A stretch of DNA of 64,000 nt from Gluconacetobacter asukensis (GCF_014174375.1 NZ_JABEQE010000003.1:264090-328089), one strand, 5' to 3'; counted from the first letter of the stretch, positions 16,140-24,788 are shown. Numbers and translations: made by a program. The notes: generated by a model from the sequence alone, not told the origin.

Positions 16140-17257
16140 TGACGCACGCATCGCGCAAACGATTGGGCCGGCGGCTGGCGGGGGCCTGTCTGCTGGGTGC
16201 CATGGCGGCCTGTGGGAGTGCCGGGGCCCGCGCGGCGCAGATCCCTGTGCGCGTGGTGGTGGTGGTGACGTTCGAGATCGGCAAGGATACCGGTGACGTG
16301 CCGGGCGAATTCCAGACCTGGGTGGAGAAGCTGCCGCTGAAGCAGGAACTGCCGGCGCCGGGCACCTGGCATGGGGTGATGCGCTATAATCCCGACCTTC
16401 AGGTGCTGGGCATCGCCACTGGTGAGGGACCGGAACATATGGCTTCGGCCATGACCGCGCTGGTGCTGGACCCGCGTTTCGACCTGCGGCGAACCTATTT
16501 CGTGCTGGCGGGCATTGCCGGCATCGACCCTAATTTCTCGTCGATCGGTGGGGCGGCGTGGGCGCCACGCGTCATCAATGGCGGGCTGGCGCATGCGATC
16601 GATGCGCGGGAGATTCCGTCCGACTGGCCGGATGGCTATACGCCGGTGCAGGGCAGCACGCCGACCGACAAGCCGGTGCCGCCTTTGCATTCGCTGTCGG
16701 GCGACATGGAATATACGCTCAATCCGGCGCTGGTGGGCTGGGCGTATAATCTGACGCGTTCGCTGGCGCTGCCCGACACGCCGGCGCTGAAGGCGATCCG
16801 GGCGCGCTATGTCGGCTATCCGCAGGCGCAGAAGCCGCCTGCCGTGCTGCTGGGCGACACGCTGTCCAGCGAGACGTTCTGGGTCGGCGAGCGGATGAAC
16901 CGCTGGGCGGAGCGCTGGGTCGGCTACTGGACCGAGGGCAAGGGCACCTTCGCCACCACGGCCGAGGAAGAAATCGGCCTGATGCAGGCGCTGACGTTGC
17001 AGGCGCAGGCCGGGCGGGTGGACCCCGATCGGGTGCTGGTGCTGCGGACCGGCAGCAATTTCGACATGCCGCCGCCGGGCGAGAGTGCAGCCGAATTGCT
17101 GAAATCCGAGGCCAGCGAAGGCGGGTATTCCGGCTATCTGCCCTCGGTCGCTGCCGCCTATCAGGTCGGCAGCGTCGTGGTGCGCGAACTGGCGCTGCAT
17201 TGGGACCGGTATGCCGACCATGTGCCGGGGGCACCGCCGGCGAGGGCGGGTGAATGA
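16136..17257 (+). CDS. purine nucleoside permease (NUP) family protein
   Basis: A 373-residue protein of the NUP family. These were named permeases from yeast, but the fold resembles nucleoside phosphorylases and there are no multiple membrane spans. Visible features are an N-terminal signal with a lipobox-like AMAACGS, VVVVVTFEIGKDTGD, the IATGEGPEHMASA stretch, LAGIAGIDPNFSSIGGAAWA and LRTGSNFDMPPPG near the C-terminus. It is translationally coupled to the secreted adenosine deaminase, so a periplasmic nucleoside-processing or nucleoside-binding role is likely. Whether it transports, binds or cleaves nucleosides cannot be told from sequence. Confidence 0.87.
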   Translation: MMTHASRKRLGRRLAGACLLGAMAACGSAGARAAQIPVRVVVVVTFEIGKDTGDVPGEFQTWVEKLPLKQELPAPGTWHGVMRYNPDLQVLGIATGEGPEHMASAMTALVLDPRFDLRRTYFVLAGIAGIDPNFSSIGGAAWAPRVINGGLAHAIDAREIPSDWPDGYTPVQGSTPTDKPVPPLHSLSGDMEYTLNPALVGWAYNLTRSLALPDTPALKAIRARYVGYPQAQKPPAVLLGDTLSSETFWVGERMNRWAERWVGYWTEGKGTFATTAEEEIGLMQALTLQAQAGRVDPDRVLVLRTGSNFDMPPPGESAAELLKSEASEGGYSGYLPSVAAAYQVGSVVVRELALHWDRYADHVPGAPPARAGE

Positions 17258-17360
17258 TCTGACGCGGTGCTGTCCAACTTTCCCCGGATCGTATTGTGCG
17301 TGCGTGTCGGAAAATCGACACTGGCCGACCGCTTCGTTATAGCGGGCGACATTCATCAAC

Positions 17361-17807
17361 GTGATCTTCAGGGAGTGGCGTGTGCAGTGCGAATGGCGTC
17401 GATCTTACGACAGGCTGGTGCCGATGCTGATCAAGGAGCATTTCGGTGATCCGGGCGGCCTGACGCGGCAGTTTCCTTATATGAAATCGACGTTCCAGTG
17501 GAAAGGTGACGGCTTCATCATCAGTGCGGAGGCCCTCGCCAACCCTCATACCGAGTATCATGGGCTCGAGCGGCTTGCTTTGAAGCATCATCGGGCCGGT
17601 TCCTATGCTCTTGCAGGGGAGCATTGGTTGATCGCGGCTGGTTGGCGTCGTGGCATGATGGATGCCAATGACGAGCGCCATGTGGAGGCGCTACAGTTCG
17701 TCTTGCGTCATGTGGAATATGACAGGGCGATGGCGGAGTGGAAAAAGAAGAAACTGGGGCGAAGCGCGATGCCTTATCCCGGTCAGTTCGGGCTTGCCGA
17801 CGATTGA
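17361..17807 (+). CDS. hypothetical protein
   Basis: A frame of up to 148 residues that I do not recognise. The first candidate start is GTG at 17361; an ATG at 17424 (MLIKEHFGDPGG) would give 127 residues. The protein is soluble, rich in His/Trp/Arg, with a helical-looking middle (ERLALKHHRAGSYALAGEHWLIAAGW) and a basic tail (AEWKKKKLG). Codon usage resembles the surrounding high-GC genes, so it is probably real. No operon partner is evident: it follows the NUP gene by about 100 bases and precedes an AT-rich gap. Confidence 0.5.
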   Translation: MIFREWRVQCEWRRSYDRLVPMLIKEHFGDPGGLTRQFPYMKSTFQWKGDGFIISAEALANPHTEYHGLERLALKHHRAGSYALAGEHWLIAAGWRRGMMDANDERHVEALQFVLRHVEYDRAMAEWKKKKLGRSAMPYPGQFGLADD

Positions 17808-18091
17808 CGGTCGGAATTTTTGGAATCCACATGAAGTGGAGTGTTCCGGTTTGGCGCATGTTGAAAGTCAATGAGGCAGAAGGGCGACTTAGAGCCATGT
17901 CCATTCACACTGGTTCATGAGGGTGTCTCTAGCACATTGTTTTAACGATTATCTTTATCCAACCAGATGCGTCTATCCGATTGGATAGTGCTCTAGCCGT
18001 ACGCTTGCATATTTTTTATCTGTGATTATTGTAATTTTCTCTCTAATGATAGAAAATATATGATTTTTCCATAATATTGGAAGTATAATAT
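17808..18091. other. AT-rich intergenic region bordering the ATPase gene
   Basis: Base composition drops sharply here from the surrounding high-GC level. No gene is supported. A degenerate palindrome lies at 17929-17996 (CTAGCAC at the left, ATCCAA with TTGGAT, GTGCTCTAG at the right). Its right end, TTGGATAGTGCTCTAG (17981-17996), is partly matched in inverted orientation by CTAGAGCTTTTCCAT (19651-19665) just past the ATPase gene. Confidence 0.4.
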
Positions 18092-18120
18092 TTGACAACA
18101 TGAAGATAAATGTCTGAAAT
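18092..18120 (+). promoter_or_regulatory. sigma-70-type promoter of the ATPase gene
   Basis: A perfect -35 TTGACA (18092-18097) is separated by 17 bases from a -10-like TGAAAT (18115-18120), 41 bases before the ATPase ATG. A GGGGAG ribosome-binding site lies at 18144-18149. This is the most canonical promoter I saw in the window and sits in AT-rich DNA. Confidence 0.55.
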
Positions 18121-18160
18121 GTGTGTGGTAGATACGTAATTTTGGGGAGTAGTCGAAACA

Positions 18161-19654
18161 ATGCAACCGCTTGAAGTTTTGCGCCAAGCGACGTTCGGCC
18201 GACGGACCGCAGAGGAAGAAGCTGAGCAGCTTAGGCGTTATTTTGTAGAAACTGAGCAATGGAGTCAGGTTTTTAAAGGTGAAGTAGATGTCGTGTATGG
18301 ACCGAAGGGAAGCGGAAAGAGTGCAATTTACAATTTGATCATACAGAGTGCCGACGATCTTTTCGACCGAAATATTTTGCTGGTCCCTGGAGAGAATCCC
18401 CAAGGCGCGCCAGCGTTCAGGGACATCATTGACGACCCGCCATACGATGAATTTCATTTCATAGGCGTTTGGAAGCTCTATGCTTTGACGCTCTGTGTTC
18501 ACGCGATTCGTGATTATGGGATAAAGGGACGCCATATTGACCAGCTTTTCACAAAGCTGGAAGAGGCCGACCTTATCCCGGCGCGGTGGTCGCTCAGCCG
18601 AGCCCTGCGCTATGCGATGGACTATGTGCGCGCGCTATCCAAGCCAGAGTCGATTGAGACAGAACTCTCCCTCGATCCCATTTCTGGAATGCCATCCGGT
18701 GTAAAGGGGAAAATTGTTCTTCGCGAACCAACATCCTCACAAGCCAGAAAAGGCATCGTATCTGTCGATGAGTTATTTGAGCTTACCAGTGAAACATTAC
18801 TTGAGGCAGGGTATTCTTTATGGATCGTACTGGATCGTTTAGATGTAGCTTTCGCCAGTAAGCCGGGCCTCGAAGCGGCAGCGCTTCGAGCTCTTTTTAA
18901 GTTTTATCTTGATACGAAGCGACATAAAAATATTTCTACGAAGATTTTTCTTCGAACCGACATATGGCGTGAAATTACAAAAGATGGTTTCCGCGAAGCA
19001 AGCCATATCGAACGAGCGCTGATCATCAATTGGAGCGCAGAAGACTTGACAAATTTGGTGGTGAGGCGAGCGTTAGCAAATAATTCTATTTGCGAATATT
19101 ATAAATTAAACCCGAGTGAGGTGCTGGAGGATTTTGTTACGCAAGAAAATTTTCTTAATTCTATGTTTCCCGATCAAGTCGAGACTGGTCCAAATAAACC
19201 GAAAACATTTGGATGGATTCTGGGACGAACAAAAGATGCAATCTCATCTACCGCGCCGAGAGAACTGATCCATTTTCTAAGCGAACTCCGAGATGTGCAG
19301 ATCAATCGACTCGAACGCGGTGAAAGACAACTTTCCGGCGGCCGTCTATTCGAACAAAGTTCATTTAAAGAGGCTCTTCCAGAGGTTTCAAAAAGTCGTC
19401 TAGAACAAACGATTTTTGCAGAATATCCCTCTCTGAGACCCTATATTGAGGCTCTGAAGGAACAGAAGGCGACACAACCGCTGTCGAATTTAAAAACTCT
19501 ATGGAATACTGATGATGCGGCCACGATTATTATTGTTGGTCAACTCGAGGGGATAGGTTTCCTTGAAAAACTCAGCAGTTCGCCACCAGCGTGGCGGGTG
19601 CCCTTCCTCTATCGACCAGCACTCTCGCTAGTCCAAGGGAGCGCAGAAATCTAG
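18161..19654 (+). CDS. P-loop ATPase, Sll1717-like, probably acquired
   Basis: A 497-residue ATPase. The N-terminus FGRRTAEEEAEQLRRYFVE leads into Walker A VYGPKGSGKSAIYNLI (about residues 45-60), and a Walker B-like WIVLDRLDVAF follows near residue 222. An FLRTDIWREIT stretch downstream (about residue 267) could be a sensor-1 region. The pattern matches, as I recall it, the bacterial P-loop ATPase family named after Sll1717; its function is not established, and relatives occur sporadically in accessory DNA. The C-terminal third is helical and may be a winged-helix or effector region. Codon use is AT-richer than all neighbours, it has its own promoter, and it stands alone between non-coding stretches, all suggesting lateral acquisition. 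A defence role is only a hypothesis. Confidence 0.8.
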   Translation: MQPLEVLRQATFGRRTAEEEAEQLRRYFVETEQWSQVFKGEVDVVYGPKGSGKSAIYNLIIQSADDLFDRNILLVPGENPQGAPAFRDIIDDPPYDEFHFIGVWKLYALTLCVHAIRDYGIKGRHIDQLFTKLEEADLIPARWSLSRALRYAMDYVRALSKPESIETELSLDPISGMPSGVKGKIVLREPTSSQARKGIVSVDELFELTSETLLEAGYSLWIVLDRLDVAFASKPGLEAAALRALFKFYLDTKRHKNISTKIFLRTDIWREITKDGFREASHIERALIINWSAEDLTNLVVRRALANNSICEYYKLNPSEVLEDFVTQENFLNSMFPDQVETGPNKPKTFGWILGRTKDAISSTAPRELIHFLSELRDVQINRLERGERQLSGGRLFEQSSFKEALPEVSKSRLEQTIFAEYPSLRPYIEALKEQKATQPLSNLKTLWNTDDAATIIIVGQLEGIGFLEKLSSSPPAWRVPFLYRPALSLVQGSAEI

Positions 19655-19679
19655 AGCTTTTCCATCGAATGCCGGTTCG

Positions 19680-19700
19680 GCGGATGCAATGTGCATCCGC
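19680..19700 (+). terminator. hairpin after the ATPase gene
   Basis: GCGGATGC (19680-19687) pairs perfectly with GCATCCGC (19693-19700) across a 5-base loop, 26 bases past the ATPase stop. The T tract is weak (TTCCC), so it may be a poor intrinsic terminator or an RNA-stabilising hairpin. Confidence 0.45.
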
Positions 19701-19920
19701 TTCCCAGAGGACGAAATGTTCATATCATTGATCGAAAGGCATGTATTGTTGCCGAGAACGTCGGCCATATGATGGTCGTTTTTTTGGTGTTGCCGCCTGA
19801 CTGCGGACCATCCGTTCATCCCGTTAAATCGGAAATTTGCACTAAACATGACCGAATGGACAAAGATGCATCTTTATCTCTTCTCTTTCCCTGGAAAAAG
19901 AAGAGATTGTTGATTTGGAT

Positions 19921-20691
19921 TCAATATTTCAGATTCTGAGTGCTTGTGACGATTTGGTCGGCTAAGGCGTCTAGCGCTGACTGGGTCAGGGTGGCGACCT
20001 GATCGTCGGTTGTGGCGGGGCCTTGGCGGGTCAGGGTCGTGCGTTGGTGCAGCAGGGGCTGGCGTTCGTCGCGGGGGATGATCGACCAGTCGGCGGTCAG
20101 AGAGGCGGTGCCGTCATGCGCGATGTCCAGCCGGCTGATGTTGATTGCGAGTCTCCAGGTGGCGGGCAGGATTTGCGGCTGGTCGGTCACGAACAGGTCG
20201 GTGCGGCTCTGTGCCAGGCGCGCGGTGATGAGGTCGGTGGCGCCCAGGGACAGGCGGCTGGCCCAGCGGCCGGTGGCGCTGCGTTCGATGCGGTTGCCGT
20301 CGCGGGCGATCAGGTCCTGGCCATCCAGATAATCGGGCAGGGTGACGCGGGCGACCGCGACGGTCGGCGTTGCCGGCGTGACGCTGCCGACGGGCACCGC
20401 ACCGGTCGCGATGGCCGGCGCCCCCAGCGTATAGAACCGCACCGGCGGCGACGCGCAGGCGGCGAGCAGCGCGGGAAGAACAAGCCCAGCCACCCACGCC
20501 GGAACGCGTTGATCCCGGCGTGGGAGAGGCTGTTCTCCCAGCCGGTCTGCCGAGCGAGAGGGTCGCGAAGCACGCCGCCCGGCGTGTGTTTCCGAGCCTC
20601 GGCGCGGAGCGGCCTTGATGGAAGTGAGCACCGGAGCGCAGGAAACGTGCGTCGGATCGCCGGCAGACCGGCTGGGAGAATAGCCTCTCAT
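19921..20691 (-). CDS. PqiC/ABC-transport-auxiliary lipoprotein of an MCE system, with repeat embedded at the N-terminus
   Basis: A lipoprotein of the ABC_trans_aux (PqiC-like) family: lipobox LLAACAS (Cys79 in the long form), then FYTLGAP and a VAVARVTLPDYLDG domain to the end. It should pair with the MlaD-type protein for lipid movement across the periplasm. The ATG at 20691 overlaps the upstream MlaD stop (ATGA), as expected for coupling. However, residues 1-56 are encoded by a copy of the dispersed repeat, so the signal peptide carries a long arginine-rich extension before its hydrophobic core (about 66-78). The alternative GTG at 20490 gives a very short, uncharged signal. The gene may thus be functional with an extended signal peptide or impaired in export. 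Confidence 0.82.
   Translation of the reverse strand: MRGYSPSRSAGDPTHVSCAPVLTSIKAAPRRGSETHAGRRASRPSRSADRLGEQPLPRRDQRVPAWVAGLVLPALLAACASPPVRFYTLGAPAIATGAVPVGSVTPATPTVAVARVTLPDYLDGQDLIARDGNRIERSATGRWASRLSLGATDLITARLAQSRTDLFVTDQPQILPATWRLAINISRLDIAHDGTASLTADWSIIPRDERQPLLHQRTTLTRQGPATTDDQVATLTQSALDALADQIVTSTQNLKY
20524..20689 (-). repeat. dispersed repeat copy R2, inside the lipoprotein gene start
   Basis: Arms at 20524-20552 and 20661-20689 are inverted repeats of each other over 29 bases with one difference (G-U compatible). They enclose the conserved core (GGCGATCCGACGC... CTCCGGTGCTCAC... GGCCGCTCC... CTCTCGCTC read on the minus strand). The element begins right at the lipoprotein start codon and stays open in that frame. 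Beside it a second perfect hairpin occurs, CCCACGCCGG (20493-20502) with CCGGCGTGGG (20515-20524). Confidence 0.85.
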
Positions 20692-21662
20692 GGGCGGCGT
20701 CCCATTAATAGGAGTTGCGGATTGCGTTCGACGTCGCTGGCGAAGCCGCGTAGGGCGGCGGCGGCGGCGGACAGGTCGCGCAGGGTGGAGTCGATGTTCG
20801 CGCGGTCGGCCGAGCGGGGCGATGTCATGTCGTGCAGGGCGGACAGGCTGTCGCGGGCCTGGATGACCGTGTCGTTGGCGTTGCGCAGCACTTCATGCAG
20901 GTCGGCGCCGCGGGCGTCGAGCTGCTGGGTGCCGGTATTGGCCAGCCGGTCGATGGCGGTCAGCGTCGTGCTCAGCCGCTGTTCCAGATCCTGGATGGCG
21001 TGGGTCGCGCTGTCGACGGCGATGCGCGAATGGTCGGAGGTCTCTTTGATGCTGTCGACCAGCGGAGGCAGGTCCTGATCCAGCCGTTCGCTCAACTGCT
21101 TGATGCTGGCGAGAGCGGCTTGGGCGTTGTCGGCCAGTTCCTTCAGGGGAAGCTGGGTCAGGGTCTCCTGCACCTTCTGGATCGCGGACTGGCGGGTCGG
21201 GATCTCGACCTCCTTGCCGGACACGATGTCGGGGTGCAGGACCGCAGGGGCGGAAGGGTCGAAATCGAGGTCGATCTCGGCCTGGCCGGTGACGAAGCTT
21301 TGCAGGTTCAGCGACGCGCGCAGCCCGTGGTCGATCATGCTCTGCAGGGTCAGGCTGCGGTGGCTGCCTGACTTGCCGGCGATCGAGATGCGGTTGGGCT
21401 GGAGTTCGACCGTCACCGGGATATAGGCGGCGTGGGTTCGGGCATCATAGGTGATCGAGATGGAATCGACCGCGCCGACCCGTACCCCGCGGAAGGTGAC
21501 CGACGCGCCGATGCTGAGGCCGGAAGTCGAGCCCTGGAACACCACGGTGGCCTGCCTTGTGGGCGAGAAGAGGTTGAAATTTCCGAAGAATATCAAGGCC
21601 CCCATGCCCAGGGCCACGCCCCCGACGACAAAGGCGCCAACGATCGTTTCTCGATTTGCCAT
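20688..21662 (-). CDS. MlaD-family (MCE domain) lipid-transport protein
   Basis: A 324-residue inner-membrane-anchored substrate-binding component of an MCE/Mla-type lipid transporter. One N-terminal transmembrane helix (ETIVGAFVVGGVALGMGALI) is followed by an MCE domain at about 38-115 (FQGSTSGLSIGASVTFRGVRVG). A long helical C-terminal region (about 160-310) probably extends across the periplasm. It starts three bases after the ATPase gene stop, and its own stop overlaps the lipoprotein start. Order permease-ATPase-MCE-lipoprotein is the classic layout. The direction of lipid movement is not known from sequence. Confidence 0.9.
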   Translation of the reverse strand: MANRETIVGAFVVGGVALGMGALIFFGNFNLFSPTRQATVVFQGSTSGLSIGASVTFRGVRVGAVDSISITYDARTHAAYIPVTVELQPNRISIAGKSGSHRSLTLQSMIDHGLRASLNLQSFVTGQAEIDLDFDPSAPAVLHPDIVSGKEVEIPTRQSAIQKVQETLTQLPLKELADNAQAALASIKQLSERLDQDLPPLVDSIKETSDHSRIAVDSATHAIQDLEQRLSTTLTAIDRLANTGTQQLDARGADLHEVLRNANDTVIQARDSLSALHDMTSPRSADRANIDSTLRDLSAAAAALRGFASDVERNPQLLLMGRRP

Positions 21663-21665
21663 GGG

Positions 21666-22463
21666 TCAGTCGGTCCTCCCGGACTCGGTTTCGCGTTCGC
21701 GGTGCATGAAGGCGTGGACTTGCGGTTCGTCGCAGTGATCGTGGAGCCAGGACGGCGCACCGTGGGCGATCGGGGTCTTGGTCTTGGCGTCGAGGAAGAT
21801 CCCGTCATCGGCGATCTTGAACAGGCTGGGCAGTTCGTGGCTGACGATGACGATGGTGGCCCCCAGACCGTCGCGCAGGTTCAGGATCAGATCGTCGAGC
21901 CGGGCCGAGGTGATCGGGTCGAGTCCGGCGGAGGGCTCGTCGAAGAACAATATGTCCGGGTCCAGCGCCATGGCGCGGGCCAGGCCGGCGCGTTTCTTCA
22001 TGCCGCCGCTGAGTTCGGACGGGTATTGGTCGATGGCGTGCAGCATGTCGACCAGGCCGAGTTTCAGTTCCACCTGGTTGCGGACGGTGGCGGGGTCCAT
22101 CTTGGTGAGCATCTGCATCGGCAGGGCGACATTTTCGCCGACCGTGAGCGAGCTCCACAGGGCCGCACTCTGGAACAGCACGCCGAAGCGCCGGCTGACC
22201 GTCTGGCGGTGGGCCGGGTCGGCCGTCCAGTAATCCTCGCCATCGACCAGGTAATGGCCGGCGGTGGGGCGCAACAGGCCGATCATGCTCTTGAGGACGG
22301 TACTCTTGCCGCAGCCTGAGCCGCCCATGACGGCGAAGATGCTGCCGCGTTTGATGTCGAAGGAGATGTCCTTCTGGATCACTTTCGGCCCGAAGGCGAG
22401 CGTGATGCCCTGGAGGGACATCAGGGTGTCGCTTGTATCGGTGGCGGGGGTTTGAGGCGCCAT
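21666..22463 (-). CDS. MlaF-family ABC transporter ATP-binding protein
   Basis: A 265-residue ABC ATPase energising the adjacent MlaE-type permease. All motifs are intact: Walker A GGSGCGKST, Q-loop FQSAALW, signature LSGGMKKRAGLARA, Walker B ILFFDEPSAGLDP and switch SHEL. The start at 22463 lies directly after the permease stop; an upstream frame extension overlaps the permease and is rejected. It belongs to the group of importer-type ATPases used by MCE systems. Confidence 0.93.
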   Translation of the reverse strand: MAPQTPATDTSDTLMSLQGITLAFGPKVIQKDISFDIKRGSIFAVMGGSGCGKSTVLKSMIGLLRPTAGHYLVDGEDYWTADPAHRQTVSRRFGVLFQSAALWSSLTVGENVALPMQMLTKMDPATVRNQVELKLGLVDMLHAIDQYPSELSGGMKKRAGLARAMALDPDILFFDEPSAGLDPITSARLDDLILNLRDGLGATIVIVSHELPSLFKIADDGIFLDAKTKTPIAHGAPSWLHDHCDEPQVHAFMHRERETESGRTD

Positions 22464-22464
22464 G

Positions 22465-23601
22465 TCAGATTCCGATCGTCGTCGCGATGACGGCGAAGAT
22501 TGCGTCCAGCGCGATGACGCCCACGATCCCGACCACCACCGCGCGGGTGGCGGCCACGCCGACATCGGCGGCGCTGCGGCCGGCCTGCAGGCCGATGCGG
22601 CAGCTGGTCAGGCCGATCAGGATGGCGAAGAAGATGCTCTTGATGAACCCGAACACGAACTGGTTCAGCGCCACGGCATTGAGCGTCTGGTGGAAATAGC
22701 CGGCGCCGGTGACGGACAGCATGCCGATCGCCACCGTGAAGCCGCCGAGCATCCCGACCAGGCACCCGTACAGATACAGGAAGGGCATGGTGGCGGTCAG
22801 GCTGAGGATGGAGGGCAGGATCAGGTAGCTGGAGACCGGGATGCCGAAGACGGTCAGGGCGTCGATTTCCTCATTGCCCTGCATGGTGGCGATGCGCGCG
22901 GCATAGGCGCCGCCGGTGCGGCCGGCCATGATGATGGCCGTCATGACCGCCGACATCTCGCGCACCATCGCGATGCCGACCAGGCTGGCGACATAGATAT
23001 CGGCCGCGAATTTGCGCAGCTGCACCGCGCCGACGAAGGCCAGGATCGCGCCGACCAGGAAGTTCACGACGCTGACGATCAGCAGCGCCGACGGGCCGGC
23101 GTCGCGGATGTTCGACATCAGGTCGGTCATGCGCATCCGGCCGCGGCCGGTCACGGTGGCGACGCCGCCTTTCGCGGTTTCGATGCCCAGTTCGGTCACG
23201 GTCCCGATTTCGGTCAGGCTGTCGATGGTGACGGTGCCGATGGCCGCCAGGGGGGCGAAGGGACGGCGGGGCAAGGGCGGAGCGGGCGCGGGGCGGTCGG
23301 GCAGCAGGTCGAGCAGCTTACGCGCCGCATCCGGCAGGGTTTCGGCGCGCATGTCGAGATGGGCCTGTGCCGCGCCCTGCTTGAGGGCCCACAGGAAGCC
23401 GATCAGCCCGGTATCCCAGCGCCCCAGCCCGTCGGTGCGGAAGGTCAGGGGCTGGTTCGGCCGGGCCTGGTGCAGCCCGTCGGATGGGAAGTCGGGGACA
23501 TGACCCTGCTGCGCGATCCAGTCGCCGGACAGGACGATCACGTTGGCATTGTCGCCGGCTTGCAGGGACCATTCCGGTTGGCCGCGATCGGTACTGTTCA
23601 C
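22465..23601 (-). CDS. MlaE-family ABC permease with N-terminal STAS-like domain
   Basis: A 378-residue permease of the MCE lipid ABC system. Residues about 10-95 form a STAS-like soluble domain (VIVLSGDWIAQQG, GLIGFLWALKQG), fused to the MlaE permease with about five membrane segments (VVNFLVGAILAFVGAVQL, SAVMTAIIMAGRTGGAYAARIATM, EEIDALTVFGIPVSSYLILP). In E. coli the STAS component is a separate protein (MlaB), so this is the fused form common in alphaproteobacteria. It is the first gene of the four-gene lipid operon; its promoter should lie in 23602-23729. Confidence 0.92.
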   Translation of the reverse strand: MNSTDRGQPEWSLQAGDNANVIVLSGDWIAQQGHVPDFPSDGLHQARPNQPLTFRTDGLGRWDTGLIGFLWALKQGAAQAHLDMRAETLPDAARKLLDLLPDRPAPAPPLPRRPFAPLAAIGTVTIDSLTEIGTVTELGIETAKGGVATVTGRGRMRMTDLMSNIRDAGPSALLIVSVVNFLVGAILAFVGAVQLRKFAADIYVASLVGIAMVREMSAVMTAIIMAGRTGGAYAARIATMQGNEEIDALTVFGIPVSSYLILPSILSLTATMPFLYLYGCLVGMLGGFTVAIGMLSVTGAGYFHQTLNAVALNQFVFGFIKSIFFAILIGLTSCRIGLQAGRSAADVGVAATRAVVVGIVGVIALDAIFAVIATTIGI

Positions 23602-23729
23602 AGCCTCTCCATATCGCAGGACATCCCCGTGGCGGGTGGTCTGGGAAAAAGGGTGGGCGGGCGACGGCGTGCCGCGTTGACTGGTCCTGTTTCCTTATCA
23701 GATAGGGGCAGTCGGGCAAGAGGTGGCGC

Positions 23730-24788
23730 TCAGGGATGCGGCGGCACGAGGACCCTGGCTTGCGTGGCGGGCACGTCTCGACCCGTGGCGACGGCGGCCA
23801 GGTCGTCCATCACCATGTGGGCTACGGCCTGGCGGTAATGGATCGGGTCCCAGAAATTGGCGCGGCTGTCGGCGAGGGGGCCGGGGATTTCGAAGTCGAT
23901 CGCCAGGGCGTGTGGGGTGGTGCGGGCGAGGGTGGCGATGGCGGTGCGGCAGGCGGCGCGCGTGGCGGCGACCTGGGTGCCCGGGGCACCCTGCTGTTCG
24001 CGCGCCGAGGGAGGGAACCACAGGATCTTGATGGTTTCCGCCGGAATGGTGTCGAGCAGGCGGGACAGGAAGGGGATTGACGCCGGCGGCGATGCCGGCC
24101 CGTTGGCCGGGGCCGTGTCGAAGGCCCAGGTGCGGAACAATTCGTCCACCCGGCGTGGGTCGTAGAGACTGTCAGGCGGTACGAAGCTGGCATAGCCGTC
24201 GGAGCCAAAACGCTGTGTCTTGTGCCCGATCAGCCACATGAACTGGTTGGCGGCTTCCTGCACCGCATACATGTTCATCATTTCCAGATAGCCGCGCCAG
24301 GGCGAGCCCTCGTACATCCAGTCGGGCATCGGGCGGTTGGGCCCGGACAGGCCGTGGCGGTCGGCGAAGCACCATTCGGCATCGATATCGATCAGCACCA
24401 CGCGCGGGGCAGGATGATGGCGGAGGAACAGGCGCAGGATGCGGTCCTGTTCCCACGGCGTCGCGCTGTTCATGGCCATGTTGACGAAATGGGCGCCGAA
24501 CGGGGCGTCGAGGATGGCCGGTTGCAGCAGGCGGCCGGTCGAGGTGCCGACCATTGCGGAATCGAAGCGGGGGCTGACGGCCAGGGCCGGCATGCTGTAG
24601 CGGGCGTTGCTGGAAATCGGAATCCGGTGCCAGGGCGGCGAGAGGGGCAGCATGTCCCATGGATCGACGAGGGCGACGAACAGGTAGACGAACGCCCCGA
24701 CCCCGGCTGCCGTGAAGGCGAGCGCGCGGGCGAAGCGGCGCCAGGCCGCGCCCTGGCCGGGGTCAGAACTGGAAATAGATGAAGGCAT
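23730..24788 (-). CDS. MBOAT-partner SGNH/AlgX-like periplasmic protein
   Basis: A 352-residue protein with one N-terminal membrane helix (ALAFTAAGVGAFVYLFVALV) and a periplasmic domain. VGTSTGRLLQP near residue 80 fits the GTS-type nucleophile block of SGNH proteins, and FWDPIHYRQ near the C-terminus fits the DxxH block. Such proteins receive acyl groups from a partner MBOAT enzyme and place them on an exported polysaccharide. The gene overlaps the MBOAT gene by 26 bases. The likely target is an exopolysaccharide (acetan- or cellulose-type), which is inference. Confidence 0.8.
   Translation of the reverse strand: MPSSISSSDPGQGAAWRRFARALAFTAAGVGAFVYLFVALVDPWDMLPLSPPWHRIPISSNARYSMPALAVSPRFDSAMVGTSTGRLLQPAILDAPFGAHFVNMAMNSATPWEQDRILRLFLRHHPAPRVVLIDIDAEWCFADRHGLSGPNRPMPDWMYEGSPWRGYLEMMNMYAVQEAANQFMWLIGHKTQRFGSDGYASFVPPDSLYDPRRVDELFRTWAFDTAPANGPASPPASIPFLSRLLDTIPAETIKILWFPPSAREQQGAPGTQVAATRAACRTAIATLARTTPHALAIDFEIPGPLADSRANFWDPIHYRQAVAHMVMDDLAAVATGRDVPATQARVLVPPHP

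Noticed and set aside
17973..18535. Minus-strand frames antisense to the ATPase gene start
   Set aside because: They lie in the AT-rich promoter region and overlap the conserved N-terminus and Walker A motif coded on the plus strand.
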